From Moorella thermoacetica (lineage in GTDB: Bacteria > Bacillota > DSM-521 > Neomoorellales > Neomoorellaceae): a stretch of 64,000 nucleotides of DNA. The notes beneath the pieces were generated by a model, which saw nothing but the letters and a program-made list of their open reading frames with translations, did not search any database and was not told the DNA's origin. The DNA is taken from positions 62,001 to 126,000 of the forward strand of contig NZ_CP012369.1 of NCBI RefSeq assembly GCF_001267405.1, read 5' to 3'. Both the position numbers and the translations under genes were made by a program. Numbering within the stretch: position 1 is the stretch's first letter; the number at the start of each line of letters is the position of its first letter. This document shows positions 46,508 to 55,353 of this stretch, one piece after another.

Positions 46508-47716
46508 ATGTCCTGGCATGACGAGATAGAAGTTATTACCGTAGCCGATGCCGCCACTGCCGCCAGGTTGATGCAGGAAGTAGGTGCTGACGCGGGAGGG
46601 ATCGACCTGATGCTTCCTAAGGCCTGCTTCTACTGCCTCAAACTCAAGGATGTACCGGCCCGGGCGGCCAATATCCTCAAGCAGGAGATCCTGGCCCGGG
46701 GCGGCGAGGCCGCCATGGCTGCCGGGGTAGCCGGCTGGTCGGTAGATAAGACCGATGTGCTCATTTTCGCCACCCGGCGCCAGCTGGAACTCCTGGTGGC
46801 GAAACTTCCCGTCCAGGGCTTCGGCTTAGATAAACTTGCGGCTGGTATTAAAACTACCCTGGCCAACTGGGAAAGGAACGACGTCCGGAAAATAGGTTGT
46901 CCCCGGGGTCCTCTGGTTTTGGGTAAGAGGACCCTGGTTATGGGCATCGTCAATGTCACCCCGGATTCCTTTTCCGACGGTGGCCAATTCTATGACCCGG
47001 GTGCGGCGGTGGAACACGCCCATCAGCTGGTCGCTGAAGGGGTTGACATTATCGATGTCGGCGGGGAATCCACCCGTCCCGGTCATGAACCGGTGAGTGC
47101 CGCAGAGGAATGGCGGCGCCTGGAGCCCGTCCTGACACGCCTGACCCGGGAAATCAAGGTGCCCATATCGGTAGATACCTATAAAGCCAGTACTGCTCGC
47201 CGGGCACTGGAGATGGGAGTTGACATAATCAATGATATCTGGGGCTTCCGGGCTGACCCGGAAATGGCCCGGGTTTGCGGCCAGTACCAGGCGGCAGTTG
47301 TCCTTATGCATAACCAGGAGGGGACCAGCTACAAGGACCTGATGTTTGACATCCTTACCTTCCTGCGCCAGAGCATCCGAATGGCTGAGGACAACGGCGT
47401 TCCCCCGGAAAAAATTATTGTCGATCCGGGTATCGGTTTTGGAAAGGACCTGGACCAGAACCTGGAGGTGATGGGGCGTCTGGAGGAGTTTAAGGTCCTG
47501 GGGAAACCGGTCCTGCTGGGAACTTCCCGTAAATCAATGATCGGCAGGACCCTGGACCTGCCCGTTGATCAGCGCCTGGAGGGAACGGCAGCCACCGTCG
47601 CCCTGGGTATTGCCCGGGGCGTGGATATCGTTCGCGTCCACGACGTCCGGGCCATGGTGCGGGTAGCCCGGATGACCGACGCTATAGTTCGCCGAAAAAA
47701 GGGCTCTACCCGATGA
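46508..47716 (+). CDS. folP: Dihydropteroate synthase with a long N-terminal extension
   Basis: 402 residues from ATG 46508 (GGAGG upstream). Residues 130-395 are a full pterin-binding barrel: VMGIVNVTPDSFSDGGQF, DIIDVGGESTRPGHEPVS, ISVDTYKA, NDIWGF, VDPGIGFGKDLDQNL, LLGTSRKSMIG and the final RVHDV. It joins p-aminobenzoate to dihydropterin in folate synthesis. The first 120 residues (EVITVADAATAARLMQEVGADAGGIDLM...LDKLAAGIKTTLANW) are an additional domain absent from E. coli FolP (282 residues); its role is unknown. Placing folate synthesis next to fhs suits an organism with high folate demand. Confidence 0.95.
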   Translation: MSWHDEIEVITVADAATAARLMQEVGADAGGIDLMLPKACFYCLKLKDVPARAANILKQEILARGGEAAMAAGVAGWSVDKTDVLIFATRRQLELLVAKLPVQGFGLDKLAAGIKTTLANWERNDVRKIGCPRGPLVLGKRTLVMGIVNVTPDSFSDGGQFYDPGAAVEHAHQLVAEGVDIIDVGGESTRPGHEPVSAAEEWRRLEPVLTRLTREIKVPISVDTYKASTARRALEMGVDIINDIWGFRADPEMARVCGQYQAAVVLMHNQEGTSYKDLMFDILTFLRQSIRMAEDNGVPPEKIIVDPGIGFGKDLDQNLEVMGRLEEFKVLGKPVLLGTSRKSMIGRTLDLPVDQRLEGTAATVALGIARGVDIVRVHDVRAMVRVARMTDAIVRRKKGSTR

Positions 47717-47828
47717 GCGTAACCCCATGGGTGCTCTTAACAAAAGTTTTACAGTATCCGGGTTGTCGCAGGAAATGCCGGTAAGGTAAAATAGAAGGGT
47801 AATCTGACGAAAAGGGAGAGGCCCCGGC

Positions 47829-48353
47829 ATGAATATCAGGCGCTGGGTGCAGGCGGGGGATTATTACCTTTTCTATTATGTCAACCAGCGATTGCAGTGC
47901 TCTTTCCTGGATCGGGTTATGCCCTTCTTTACCATACTCGGGAGTGCAGCTTTCGCCCTGTTTTTTTCCCTGGCTACAGCCATCCTGGGACGGGAGCAGG
48001 CCCGGGCGGCAGGCTGGCAGGCCTTTTTCGCCCTGACAGGGAGTCACCTCATGGTCCGATTGTTTAAAAACTGGGTAGGTCGCTGCCGCCCTTACCTGGC
48101 CCTGCCCGGGGCCCGTTACCTGGCCAGGCCCTGGCAGGACTACTCTTTCCCATCTGGGCATACTGCGGCCAGCTTCTCTCTGGCTATTATTTTTGCCCTT
48201 AATTTTCCAGCCCTTACCTTGCCTCTGGTAGCCCTCGCCGGGCTGACGGGCATCAGCCGCATGTATGTGGGCATGCACTATCCTACGGATGTCCTGGGAG
48301 GAGCTACCATGGGCGCCCTTTTTGCCTATATAGTTCACTCTTGGCCCTGGTAA
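47829..48353 (+). CDS. PAP2-family membrane phosphatase
   Basis: 174 residues from ATG 47829, with AAAGGGAG upstream. Several membrane helices and the three PAP2 motifs: KNWVGRCRP (KX6RP), SFPSGHTAA (PSGH) and SRMYVGMHYPTDVLGG (SRX5HX3D). Members dephosphorylate undecaprenyl pyrophosphate or phosphatidate-type lipids. Because the Pho boxes begin directly after its stop, it is not part of the pst operon, though both concern phosphate. Confidence 0.92.
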   Translation: MNIRRWVQAGDYYLFYYVNQRLQCSFLDRVMPFFTILGSAAFALFFSLATAILGREQARAAGWQAFFALTGSHLMVRLFKNWVGRCRPYLALPGARYLARPWQDYSFPSGHTAASFSLAIIFALNFPALTLPLVALAGLTGISRMYVGMHYPTDVLGGATMGALFAYIVHSWPW

Positions 48354-48392
48354 TTAACCTAAGCTTAACAAAATACTAATAAAACCTTAACA
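48354..48392 (+). promoter_or_regulatory. Pho boxes upstream of pst
   Basis: TTAACC (48354), TTAACA (48365), CTAATA (48376) and TTAACA (48387) recur with an exact 11-bp period, the layout of the PhoP-binding direct repeats of Bacillus (TTAACA with 11-bp phasing). The last repeat doubles as a -35 element. Confidence 0.75.
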
Positions 48393-48414
48393 GGGCTGGC
48401 ATATAATTTATAAT
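48387..48414 (+). promoter_or_regulatory. Promoter of pstCAB-phoU
   Basis: TTAACA (48387-48392), a 16-bp spacer and TATAAT (48409-48414). A second TATAAT lies at 48402-48407. The -35 box is part of the Pho box, as in PhoP-activated promoters. Confidence 0.65.
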
Positions 48415-48461
48415 GGTATTAAAGGTCGAATTTTGGCCGAAGATAGGGAGTGGGTCTACCG

Positions 48462-49385
48462 GTGCAGCGCGGTACTGGTACCATGACGGCGACCAGGCGA
48501 AAGCAACTCTACCGGGAATACCTGGGCCATTATTTAACTTTCGCCTGCGCAGCCCTGTTGATTGTCATTACCGTGGCCATCGTTGTTTTTATCGCCCTCC
48601 AGGGACTGGCGACGTTCTTTGCCAATCACATCAATCCCTGGCAATTCCTCTTCAGCACCAAGTGGCAACCGGATCGCCCTCTGAGTGAGGGAGGTCCCCT
48701 GGTCGGTACTCTTGCCTTTACGGTAGGCTCAATTGCCGTCTCCTTGCTGGCGGTCTTAATTGGTGGCCCGCTAAGCATTGTGGCCGCCGTTTTTATGGTC
48801 GAAATCGCTCCGAGGTGGGGGCGAAGAGTGCTGCAACCGGCCGTCGAAATCCTCGCCGGTATCCCCTCGGTAGTCTACGGTTGGATTGGCCTGAGCCTCC
48901 TTGTACCCTTCCTGCGGCGCGAATTGCATACCTTTGGTTTCAGCCTCCTGGCAGGTTGCCTGGTCCTGGCGGTGATGATTATCCCCACCGTCGTCAGCTT
49001 GACCGCCGATAGCCTGCGTTCCCTTTCCAGGGATCTCAAGGAGGCTGCTTATGCTTTGGGCAGCACCCGCTGGCAAACGATCTCCAGGGTCCTTTTACCG
49101 GCGGCCAGGCCGGGCATTATGACCGCCATAGTGCTGGGGCTGGCCAGAGCCTTCGGGGAGGCCCTGGCGGTGCAAATGGTCATTGGTAATACCCGCAGCC
49201 TGCCGACCTCCATATTGTCGCCCATGACCACCCTGACCAGCGCCATAACCATTGATATGGGTTATACGATACCAGGCACGGCCTGGAATAACGCCCTCTG
49301 GTCCATGAGTCTCCTCCTGTTGCTTATTACCTTCGGCTTTATTATCCTTATTCGACTGGTAGGCAAGGGGAGGGTTTACCGGTGA
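48462..49385 (+). CDS. pstC: Phosphate ABC transporter permease PstC
   Basis: 307 residues from GTG 48462, with GGGAG 11 bp upstream; ATG 48483 is the alternative but lacks an SD. About six membrane helices and the permease loop ALGSTRWQTISRVLLPAARPGIMTAI. AGIPSVVYGWIGLSLLVPFL and GEALAVQMVIGN are PstC signatures. First gene of pstC-pstA-pstB-phoU. No pstS gene precedes it, which is unusual. Its stop overlaps the pstA start (GTGA). Confidence 0.95.
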   Translation: MQRGTGTMTATRRKQLYREYLGHYLTFACAALLIVITVAIVVFIALQGLATFFANHINPWQFLFSTKWQPDRPLSEGGPLVGTLAFTVGSIAVSLLAVLIGGPLSIVAAVFMVEIAPRWGRRVLQPAVEILAGIPSVVYGWIGLSLLVPFLRRELHTFGFSLLAGCLVLAVMIIPTVVSLTADSLRSLSRDLKEAAYALGSTRWQTISRVLLPAARPGIMTAIVLGLARAFGEALAVQMVIGNTRSLPTSILSPMTTLTSAITIDMGYTIPGTAWNNALWSMSLLLLLITFGFIILIRLVGKGRVYR

Positions 49386-50314
49386 AAGCTCGACTGGTGG
49401 ATCACGTGGCAACATTTTTTTTCTGGCTGGGAGCGGGTATTATTTTGGTGTTGCTGGGCGTCCTGGTAGGCTACGTGCTGTTTAAAGGGGGCAAGTGGCT
49501 CGACCTGGCTTTTATTACCCGGCCGCCGGAGAATCTTAAAGCCGGCGGCGGTGTTGGGCCCCAGCTCTTTAATTCCTTTTACCTCCTGGTCTTATCCATG
49601 CTCTTTACCATTCCCCTGGGTGTAGGGGCCGGTATTTACCTGGCGGAATACGCTGGCAGCGGCGACGTAAACCCGGCCCTTGCTCTGCCCCGTAGCAAAA
49701 GGGCGACTAATTACCTGCTGGCGGCATTAAATCTCTCCATCGAGACCCTGGCTTCCCTCCCCTCCATTGTCGTTGGCCTTTTTGGCCTGCTAGTTTTTGT
49801 CGTCAGCACCGGCTGGGGGTACTCCCTGATGGCCGGGGCTCTGGCCCTGACGGTCTTGAATTTACCGGTAATGGTGCGTATCAGCCTGGAAGCGCTTCAA
49901 GCAGTACCCAGGGACCTCAAAGAGGCCAGCCTGGCCCTGGGGGCTTCCCGTTGGGAGACCATCTGGAAGGTAGTTTTGCCGGCCGCCTTCCCGGGGCTGG
50001 TAACGGGCGGGATCATTACCGCCGGCCGGGTTTTCGGCGAGGCCGCTGCCCTTTTGTATACCGCCGGAATGAGTAGCCCGGTCCTGGATTTCAGCGACTG
50101 GAACCCCCTGCATCCCAACTCCCCCTTAAATCCTTTCCGGCCGGCGGCTACCCTGGCAGTTCACATTTGGAAAATCAACTCGGAGGGGTTAATTCCCGAT
50201 GTCAGGCGGGTGGCCGACGGTTCCGCCGCCCTCTTGATTATCGTTGTCTTGGTATTTAATCTATTGGCCCGTTGGCTGGGAAACGTTTTGTACCGGCGCA
50301 TGACGGCCAGTTAG
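49382..50314 (+). CDS. pstA: Phosphate ABC transporter permease PstA
   Basis: 310 residues from GTG 49382, coupled to pstC by a 4-bp overlap. Membrane helices plus GVGAGIYLAEYAG, LASLPSIVVGLFGLLVF and the EAA-type loop ALGASRWETIWKVVLPAAFPGLVTGGIITAGRVFGEAAALLYTAG, all PstA-specific. Forms the phosphate channel with PstC. pstB begins 22 bp later. Confidence 0.95.
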   Translation: MKARLVDHVATFFFWLGAGIILVLLGVLVGYVLFKGGKWLDLAFITRPPENLKAGGGVGPQLFNSFYLLVLSMLFTIPLGVGAGIYLAEYAGSGDVNPALALPRSKRATNYLLAALNLSIETLASLPSIVVGLFGLLVFVVSTGWGYSLMAGALALTVLNLPVMVRISLEALQAVPRDLKEASLALGASRWETIWKVVLPAAFPGLVTGGIITAGRVFGEAAALLYTAGMSSPVLDFSDWNPLHPNSPLNPFRPAATLAVHIWKINSEGLIPDVRRVADGSAALLIIVVLVFNLLARWLGNVLYRRMTAS

Positions 50315-50336
50315 GCTGTAGGAGGCATGCCAGAGA

Positions 50337-51095
50337 ATGGCGCAACCGAAAATTACCATCAATAATTTAAACTTTTACTATGGTTCCAACAGGGCCTTAA
50401 AGGATGTCAACCTGGAAATACAGGCTCATGCGGTAACAGCCCTTATCGGTCCCTCAGGGTGCGGTAAATCCACTTTCCTGCGGACCCTGAACCGCCTCAA
50501 TGACCTGATTGATGGGGTCCGTATCTCCGGGGAAATTCTCCTGGATGGGCAGAATATCTACGCCCCCGAGGTCGATGTGGTGGCCCTGCGTAAGCGAGTA
50601 GGGATGGTATTCCAGCGTCCCAACCCTTTCCCCATGTCCATCTATGATAATATCGCCTACGGGCCCAGGATTCACGGTATAACCAGTCGCCGGGAACTGG
50701 ATGGGATTGTTGAACGCAGCCTCAAGGCCGCTGCCCTGTGGGACGAAGTGGCCGGCCGTTTGCGCCATTCGGCCCTGGGGTTATCCGGGGGCCAGCAGCA
50801 GCGCCTTTGCATTGCCAGGCTTCTGGCCGTGGAACCGGAAGTCGTCCTGATGGACGAGCCCTCCTCGGCCCTGGATCCCATTTCCACATTAAAGATTGAA
50901 GAACTAATTCATAACTTGAAAGAAAAATACACCATTGTCATTGTGACCCATAACATGCAGCAGGCGGCCCGGGTTTCCGATTATACGGCTTTCTTCCTTA
51001 ACGGGGAAATGGTAGAATACGATGAGACAGAGATCATCTTTACCAAACCCCGGGACAAGCGGACGGAGGATTATATCACCGGGCGCTTCGGTTAA
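50337..51095 (+). CDS. pstB: Phosphate ABC transporter ATPase PstB
   Basis: 252 residues, ATG 50337 after GTAGGAGG. Walker [34 protein letters not shown] (a PstB hallmark), signature LSGGQQQR, Walker [15 protein letters not shown]-loop [22 protein letters not shown]. It drives high-affinity phosphate import with PstCA. Confidence 0.97.
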   Translation: MAQPKITINNLNFYYGSNRALKDVNLEIQAHAVTALIGPSGCGKSTFLRTLNRLNDLIDGVRISGEILLDGQNIYAPEVDVVALRKRVGMVFQRPNPFPMSIYDNIAYGPRIHGITSRRELDGIVERSLKAAALWDEVAGRLRHSALGLSGGQQQRLCIARLLAVEPEVVLMDEPSSALDPISTLKIEELIHNLKEKYTIVIVTHNMQQAARVSDYTAFFLNGEMVEYDETEIIFTKPRDKRTEDYITGRFG

Positions 51096-51165
51096 CGCTC
51101 CTTTTACATGGGAGCAGTATTTTTTTAAGAATGATAAGTAGTAGAAAGACAGGGAGGTGAGTATA

Positions 51166-51870
51166 ATGGAAGGTAATAAACTTACGGGAGGGCTGGCCAT
51201 GGCCTCGACCACCAGGCAGGGCTTCCAGAATTCCCTGGAAGAGTTACAGCAGAATATCCTGCGGATGGGCAGTATTGTGGAGCAAACCATTGCCAAATCG
51301 GTTGAATGCCTCGCTAAACAGGATGACAAAATGGCGGCCGAAGTAGTTGAGGGGGACGTGGTTGTCGACGACCTGGAACTCCTGATCGAAAACCAGTGTT
51401 TAAAGCTGATTGCCACCCAGCAGCCCATGGCCAAGGATTTACGTAAAATCGCCGCCGGGTTCAAGATCATCACCGACCTGGAACGGATGGCCGACTACTC
51501 GGTGGACATCGCCCGTACGGCCCAGAGGATCCTGGCCACGGGTCAACCGCTGATCAAGCCGTTGATAGATATTCCCCGTATGGCCGAACTGGCCCAGGTG
51601 ATGGTCAAACAATCCCTGGACGCTTACGTGCGCGAAGACACCGAACTGGCCTACAGGGTTGCCCGGGCGGATGATCAGATAGATTCCCTCCACAATCAGG
51701 TTTTCAGGGAGCTACTGGTTTTGATGATGGAAGACCCCAAAACAATCAATCAGGCCACCCATCTCCTTTTTGTCAGCCGTTACTTGGAGCGCATTGCCGA
51801 CCATGCGACCAATATCGCCGAGGATGCCATTTACCTGGTCACGGGCGAACGAAAAGAACTAAATGACTGA
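51166..51870 (+). CDS. phoU: Phosphate-signalling protein PhoU
   Basis: 234 residues from ATG 51166 (GGGAGGTGAG upstream). Two PhoU three-helix repeats: NSLEELQQNILRMGSIVEQTIAKSVECL...VVDDLELLIENQCLKLIATQQPMAKDLRKIAAGFKIITDLERMADY and a second ending RYLERIADHATNIAEDAIYLV. The E/DxxxD metal-binding patterns are intact in both. It links Pst activity to the Pho two-component system, whose genes are not adjacent. Ends the operon at a bidirectional terminator. Confidence 0.96.
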   Translation: MEGNKLTGGLAMASTTRQGFQNSLEELQQNILRMGSIVEQTIAKSVECLAKQDDKMAAEVVEGDVVVDDLELLIENQCLKLIATQQPMAKDLRKIAAGFKIITDLERMADYSVDIARTAQRILATGQPLIKPLIDIPRMAELAQVMVKQSLDAYVREDTELAYRVARADDQIDSLHNQVFRELLVLMMEDPKTINQATHLLFVSRYLERIADHATNIAEDAIYLVTGERKELND

Positions 51871-51875
51871 AGGGG

Positions 51876-51908
51876 AAAACCCCGGGGTCTCACGACCCCG
51901 GGGTTTTT
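51876..51908. terminator. Bidirectional terminator between phoU and the MFS gene
   Basis: A 14-bp perfect stem (51876-51889 with 51894-51907), loop TCAC. AAAA on the left and TTTTT on the right give a T tract in both directions. The stop codon of the MFS gene lies inside it. Confidence 0.95.
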
Positions 51909-53127
51909 AATGTCCCGGCAGTAATTCCGGCGGGAGCATCTTTTCGGTCTGGATAAAGGCAATAGTCAAAAAGGCAATAATCCCCACCAGCACGGCGGCT
52001 CCGAGGAACAGGGGTAACTTTCCCAGGGTCATGGCCAGGCCGAAGGCCGGGGGCCCAAGGGCGACGCCAAAAAACCGGGCCGAGCCATAAAGACAGGTAA
52101 TACCACCCCGTTCCCTGGCGGAAGCGCTGGTAATCAGGGTATTGACCGCCGGTAGGACAATTCCCGTTCCGAAACCCATGAGGATCATAGCCAGGAAAAA
52201 GATATAAATATTGGCAAAGAAGCCCATGATCACCAGAGCGGCGGCTTCCAGCACCAGGCCGGCAATGATTACGATTTTGAGAAAGTTGCCGGCTGTTTTC
52301 TGTAAGTAACTGCCGGATAAATAGGAAGTCAGGGCCATGGTTCCTACAGGGATGGCAATGAGCAGGCCGATGCGGATGCCTGTGACGCCGTACCTCCCTT
52401 CCAGCAGGTCGGATACATAACTCAAGACCCCGAACAAAATAAAAAGAACAATCATCCCGGCCAGGATACTGGCCATGAGGGAAAGACCTTTCTCCTGGAG
52501 GACCTGCCCCAGGTTATGGAAATAACTATGAAAATCGGTCTTGTTTTTATTCCCCTGTTCAGGTTCCCGGACCAGAAACCATACTGCCAGGCCGATGGGA
52601 ATGGCCAGAATTCCATAGACAAAAAAGGGGGCGAACCACAGCAGCAGGCCCAGGGCTGCGCCGGCAATGGGGCTGACGACCTTACCCAGGCCATTGGCCG
52701 CCTCCAGCAGGCCCAGGGCTTTGGTTCGCTCGTTGCTCTGGAAGATATCACTGGCCAGGGCCATAGCCAGCTGGTAGGTGCCACCGGCGCCGATACCTTG
52801 CAGGATGCGGCTACCCAGGATCAGGTAATAGGGGGAGGCTACCAGCCAGGCGGCCAGGCCGGCCAGGATCCCGCCGGCTCCGTAGATGATGAGGGCCGGG
52901 GCCATGATGGTTTTACGGCCGTAGCAGTCGGACAGAAAGCCGGCAAAAGGGATTACTATCCCGGCCGGCAGGGAGAAGGCCGTGATGAAAAGGCTCACCT
53001 GGACCAGGGTAACATTGAGGCTCGAACGCATCAGGGGTAACAGGGGAACCAGCATCGAGTTACCCAGGACCATAATGAAGGGAACAGTACAGAGGATAGC
53101 AAAGGGTAATTTCATAGATGCTTTCAA
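51907..53127 (-). CDS. MFS transporter (drug-efflux type)
   Basis: 406 residues from TTG 53127 (GGAGG 11 bp upstream); ATG 53115 is an alternative start without an SD. Twelve hydrophobic segments. GFLSDCYGRKTIM is the MFS motif A between TM2 and TM3, and LGSRILQGIGAGGTYQLAMALASD fits the TM4-TM5 pattern of drug:H+ antiporters. The substrate is unknown. It converges on phoU with a shared terminator and is transcribed away from yqhV. Confidence 0.9.
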   Translation of the reverse strand: MKASMKLPFAILCTVPFIMVLGNSMLVPLLPLMRSSLNVTLVQVSLFITAFSLPAGIVIPFAGFLSDCYGRKTIMAPALIIYGAGGILAGLAAWLVASPYYLILGSRILQGIGAGGTYQLAMALASDIFQSNERTKALGLLEAANGLGKVVSPIAGAALGLLLWFAPFFVYGILAIPIGLAVWFLVREPEQGNKNKTDFHSYFHNLGQVLQEKGLSLMASILAGMIVLFILFGVLSYVSDLLEGRYGVTGIRIGLLIAIPVGTMALTSYLSGSYLQKTAGNFLKIVIIAGLVLEAAALVIMGFFANIYIFFLAMILMGFGTGIVLPAVNTLITSASARERGGITCLYGSARFFGVALGPPAFGLAMTLGKLPLFLGAAVLVGIIAFLTIAFIQTEKMLPPELLPGH

Positions 53128-53201
53128 TTTCGCTCATTCCTCCTTCGGGCCTGCTTCTATTTTGCCCTCCCGCAGCATAAAAGATAACGGGAGGAGATGC
53201 C

Positions 53202-53477
53202 ATGTTTTTCTTTCTACCGGACAAGCATGTCCTGGCCATGGCAGCCATGCGGGTATTATCGAGTTTAATCGAGTTAACGGCGGCCATGCTGATGCTTAAA
53301 TTAAACCAGGTTGAGGCGGCCTTAAAAATAAATGCCACCCTGGCCCTGGTCGGCCCGACGATCATGATGCTGGTTATGGCCCTGGGACTCTGGGGCCTGG
53401 CCGGAAAAATCCACCCCGAAAAGATGTTGGCCATTATCCTGGGAGTCGGTTTGATTTTTTATGGTGTCAGGCATTAA
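53202..53477 (+). CDS. yqhV: YqhV-family small membrane protein (DUF2619)
   Basis: 91 residues, ATG with GGGAGGAG upstream. Three hydrophobic helices (VLAMAAMRVLSSLIELTAAMLMLKLN, INATLALVGPTIMMLVMALGLWGLAG, MLAIILGVGLIFYGV) match YqhV, a conserved protein of spore formers that lies beside spoIIIA in Bacillus. The function is unknown. Confidence 0.8.
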   Translation: MFFFLPDKHVLAMAAMRVLSSLIELTAAMLMLKLNQVEAALKINATLALVGPTIMMLVMALGLWGLAGKIHPEKMLAIILGVGLIFYGVRH

Positions 53478-53604
53478 AGATGGTGGGGGCACAGTCCTCG
53501 GACCTGTGAAAAACTACCGCCCCGCCACCTGTTACCCCTTTCCCGCCGGAGGCATAAAGATAAAAAAGCAGCCAGAAAAAATAATCAAGAAGGGGCGACT
53601 TTAT

Positions 53605-54420
53605 ATGCAGTATAAGGATCAGAGTGCCTGGCGGGATGTCCTGGAGTTTCCCATTGGCGGTCGCCAGCAAAAACCACGCCGGACGGGAAAGACCATGGTC
53701 ATTGACAAGGGCCTGGGCCTGACGGAGTTTAAAGACCTGCTGGAGGTGGCAGCGCCCTATATCGACTTTATTAAGCTCGGCTTTGGCACCTCAGTTTTTT
53801 ACCCGGCGGACATCCTGCGGGAGAAGATCCGCCTGGCTCGTTCCCACGCCGTTGACATTTTCCCCGGCGGCACCTTCTTTGAAGTGGCCGTCCTCCAGGG
53901 CCGCCTGTCCCTCTACCTTCAGACGGCACGGGAGCTGGGGTACACTTTTATTGAAATCTCGGACGGCACTATTGACCTCAGCCGCACCCTGCGGTATGCC
54001 GCCCTGCGCCAGGCCCGGGCTGCTGGCTTTGGCGTCATAACCGAGGTCGGTAAGAAGGACCCGCGGGACGCCCTGAGCGATACCCATATTTTGAGCCAGA
54101 TAGCCATGGATCTGGAGGCCGGGGCCGATTATGTGATCGTTGAAGGCCGGGAGTCCGGCCAGGGGGTGGTAATCTACGACAGCCGCGGCGTCGTTAAAGA
54201 GGACACCCTGGCCTACCTGATCGAGGGCATCGGCGACCTGGACCGGATCATCTGGGAAGCACCCCAGAAACAGCAACAGCAGGTCTTAATCATAAACCTG
54301 GGGGCTAATGTCAACCTGGGTAACGTTCAGCCCGGGGACGTACTGGCCCTGGAAGCCCTGCGGGTAGGCCTCCGGGGAGACACCCTGCGGACGACTCTGG
54401 TGCGGGAGGGAGTCAGTTAA
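53605..54420 (+). CDS. comA: Phosphosulfolactate synthase
   Basis: 271 residues from ATG 53605 (AAGGGG upstream). Adds sulfite to phosphoenolpyruvate to form 2-phospho-3-sulfolactate. KTMVIDKGLGLTEFKDLLEVAAPYIDFIKLGFGTS, IFPGGTFFEVAVLQG, FIEISDGTIDL and VGKKDP are ComA (YitD) barrel motifs. With the next gene it forms the first two steps of coenzyme M synthesis in methanogens; in Bacillus the same pair yields 3-sulfolactate, a spore solute. No comC-E genes are present here, so sulfolactate is the likely product. Confidence 0.93.
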   Translation: MQYKDQSAWRDVLEFPIGGRQQKPRRTGKTMVIDKGLGLTEFKDLLEVAAPYIDFIKLGFGTSVFYPADILREKIRLARSHAVDIFPGGTFFEVAVLQGRLSLYLQTARELGYTFIEISDGTIDLSRTLRYAALRQARAAGFGVITEVGKKDPRDALSDTHILSQIAMDLEAGADYVIVEGRESGQGVVIYDSRGVVKEDTLAYLIEGIGDLDRIIWEAPQKQQQQVLIINLGANVNLGNVQPGDVLALEALRVGLRGDTLRTTLVREGVS

Positions 54421-54548
54421 GCACAATACTGGACTGCGCGGCTCCGGGAAATATCTCCAGCCTGTGGGAAAGGTAGATACGGCTGGCAGGAATTTAGGCC
54501 TGACGGTGCGAATATATACAGGGCTTGGTGATGATTGGAGGTAAAGAT

Positions 54549-55280
54549 ATGGAGATCGAAGTTTTTACTACCCTGAATGGTATACCTGATGAGACCATAA
54601 ACAGCAAAACCATCATAGTAATCGATGTCCTACGGGCTACGACCACCATCACCGCAGCCCTGGCTGCCGGTTGCCTGGAAATTATCCCCGTCCTGACTCC
54701 AGAAGAAGCCATCGAAATGCGCGAACGGCTGGAAGACGACCGGGTACTCCTGGGCGGTGAACGTAACGCCCTGAAAATACCAGGTTTTGATCTGGGTAAT
54801 TCGCCCCTGGAATATACGGCCGACGTCGTGGCCGGCAAAAGGCTAATCATAACCACCACCAACGGCACCCGGGCCATTCGTCGTGCCGCCAGCGGGCGGC
54901 AGGTTCTCCTGGGAGCCATGATCAACGGTCCGGCGGTAGCCAGGGTTGCCGCCGCCGGCGCCGCGGATATAACAATTATCTGCGCCGGTACGAGGGATCG
55001 CTTTTCCCTGGAGGATTTTTTAACGGCCGGCCTGCTGGTAGATGAACTGGGCAACCAGGGAGATTTTACCCTTCGCGACGGTGCCCGGGTGGCCCGGGAT
55101 TACTACCGTTTGCACCGAGAAGACCCGGAAGCAGCCATGAAAGCCAGCTACCATGGCCAGCTCCTGGCCGGCCTGGGCATGGAGGATGATGTTGAATACT
55201 GTGCCCAGGTGGACATCACGACCATTGTCCCGGTATACAGCAGCGGAATTATCAAAAGTCCGGACCGGGGAACAGAATAG
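54549..55280 (+). CDS. comB: 2-phosphosulfolactate phosphatase
   Basis: 243 residues from ATG 54549 (GGAGG upstream). Removes phosphate from 2-phosphosulfolactate. IIVIDVLRATTTITAALAAGC, LLGGERNALKIPGFDLGNSP, TTTNGTRAI and CAGTRDRFSLEDFLTAG are ComB signatures with the acidic magnesium-binding residues. The 128-bp gap after comA contains no obvious promoter; the pair is probably cotranscribed. Confidence 0.95.
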   Translation: MEIEVFTTLNGIPDETINSKTIIVIDVLRATTTITAALAAGCLEIIPVLTPEEAIEMRERLEDDRVLLGGERNALKIPGFDLGNSPLEYTADVVAGKRLIITTTNGTRAIRRAASGRQVLLGAMINGPAVARVAAAGAADITIICAGTRDRFSLEDFLTAGLLVDELGNQGDFTLRDGARVARDYYRLHREDPEAAMKASYHGQLLAGLGMEDDVEYCAQVDITTIVPVYSSGIIKSPDRGTE

Positions 55281-55353
55281 GAGGCCCGGTTCTTGCAACG
55301 AACGCCCCGGCATATAATGGGAATGAATGGCCGGTACAAGGGGCGTTGGCTTC

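Noticed and set aside
53060-53434. 124-codon minus-strand frame overlapping yqhV
   Set aside because: yqhV has an SD and family sequence; the opposing frame has neither.
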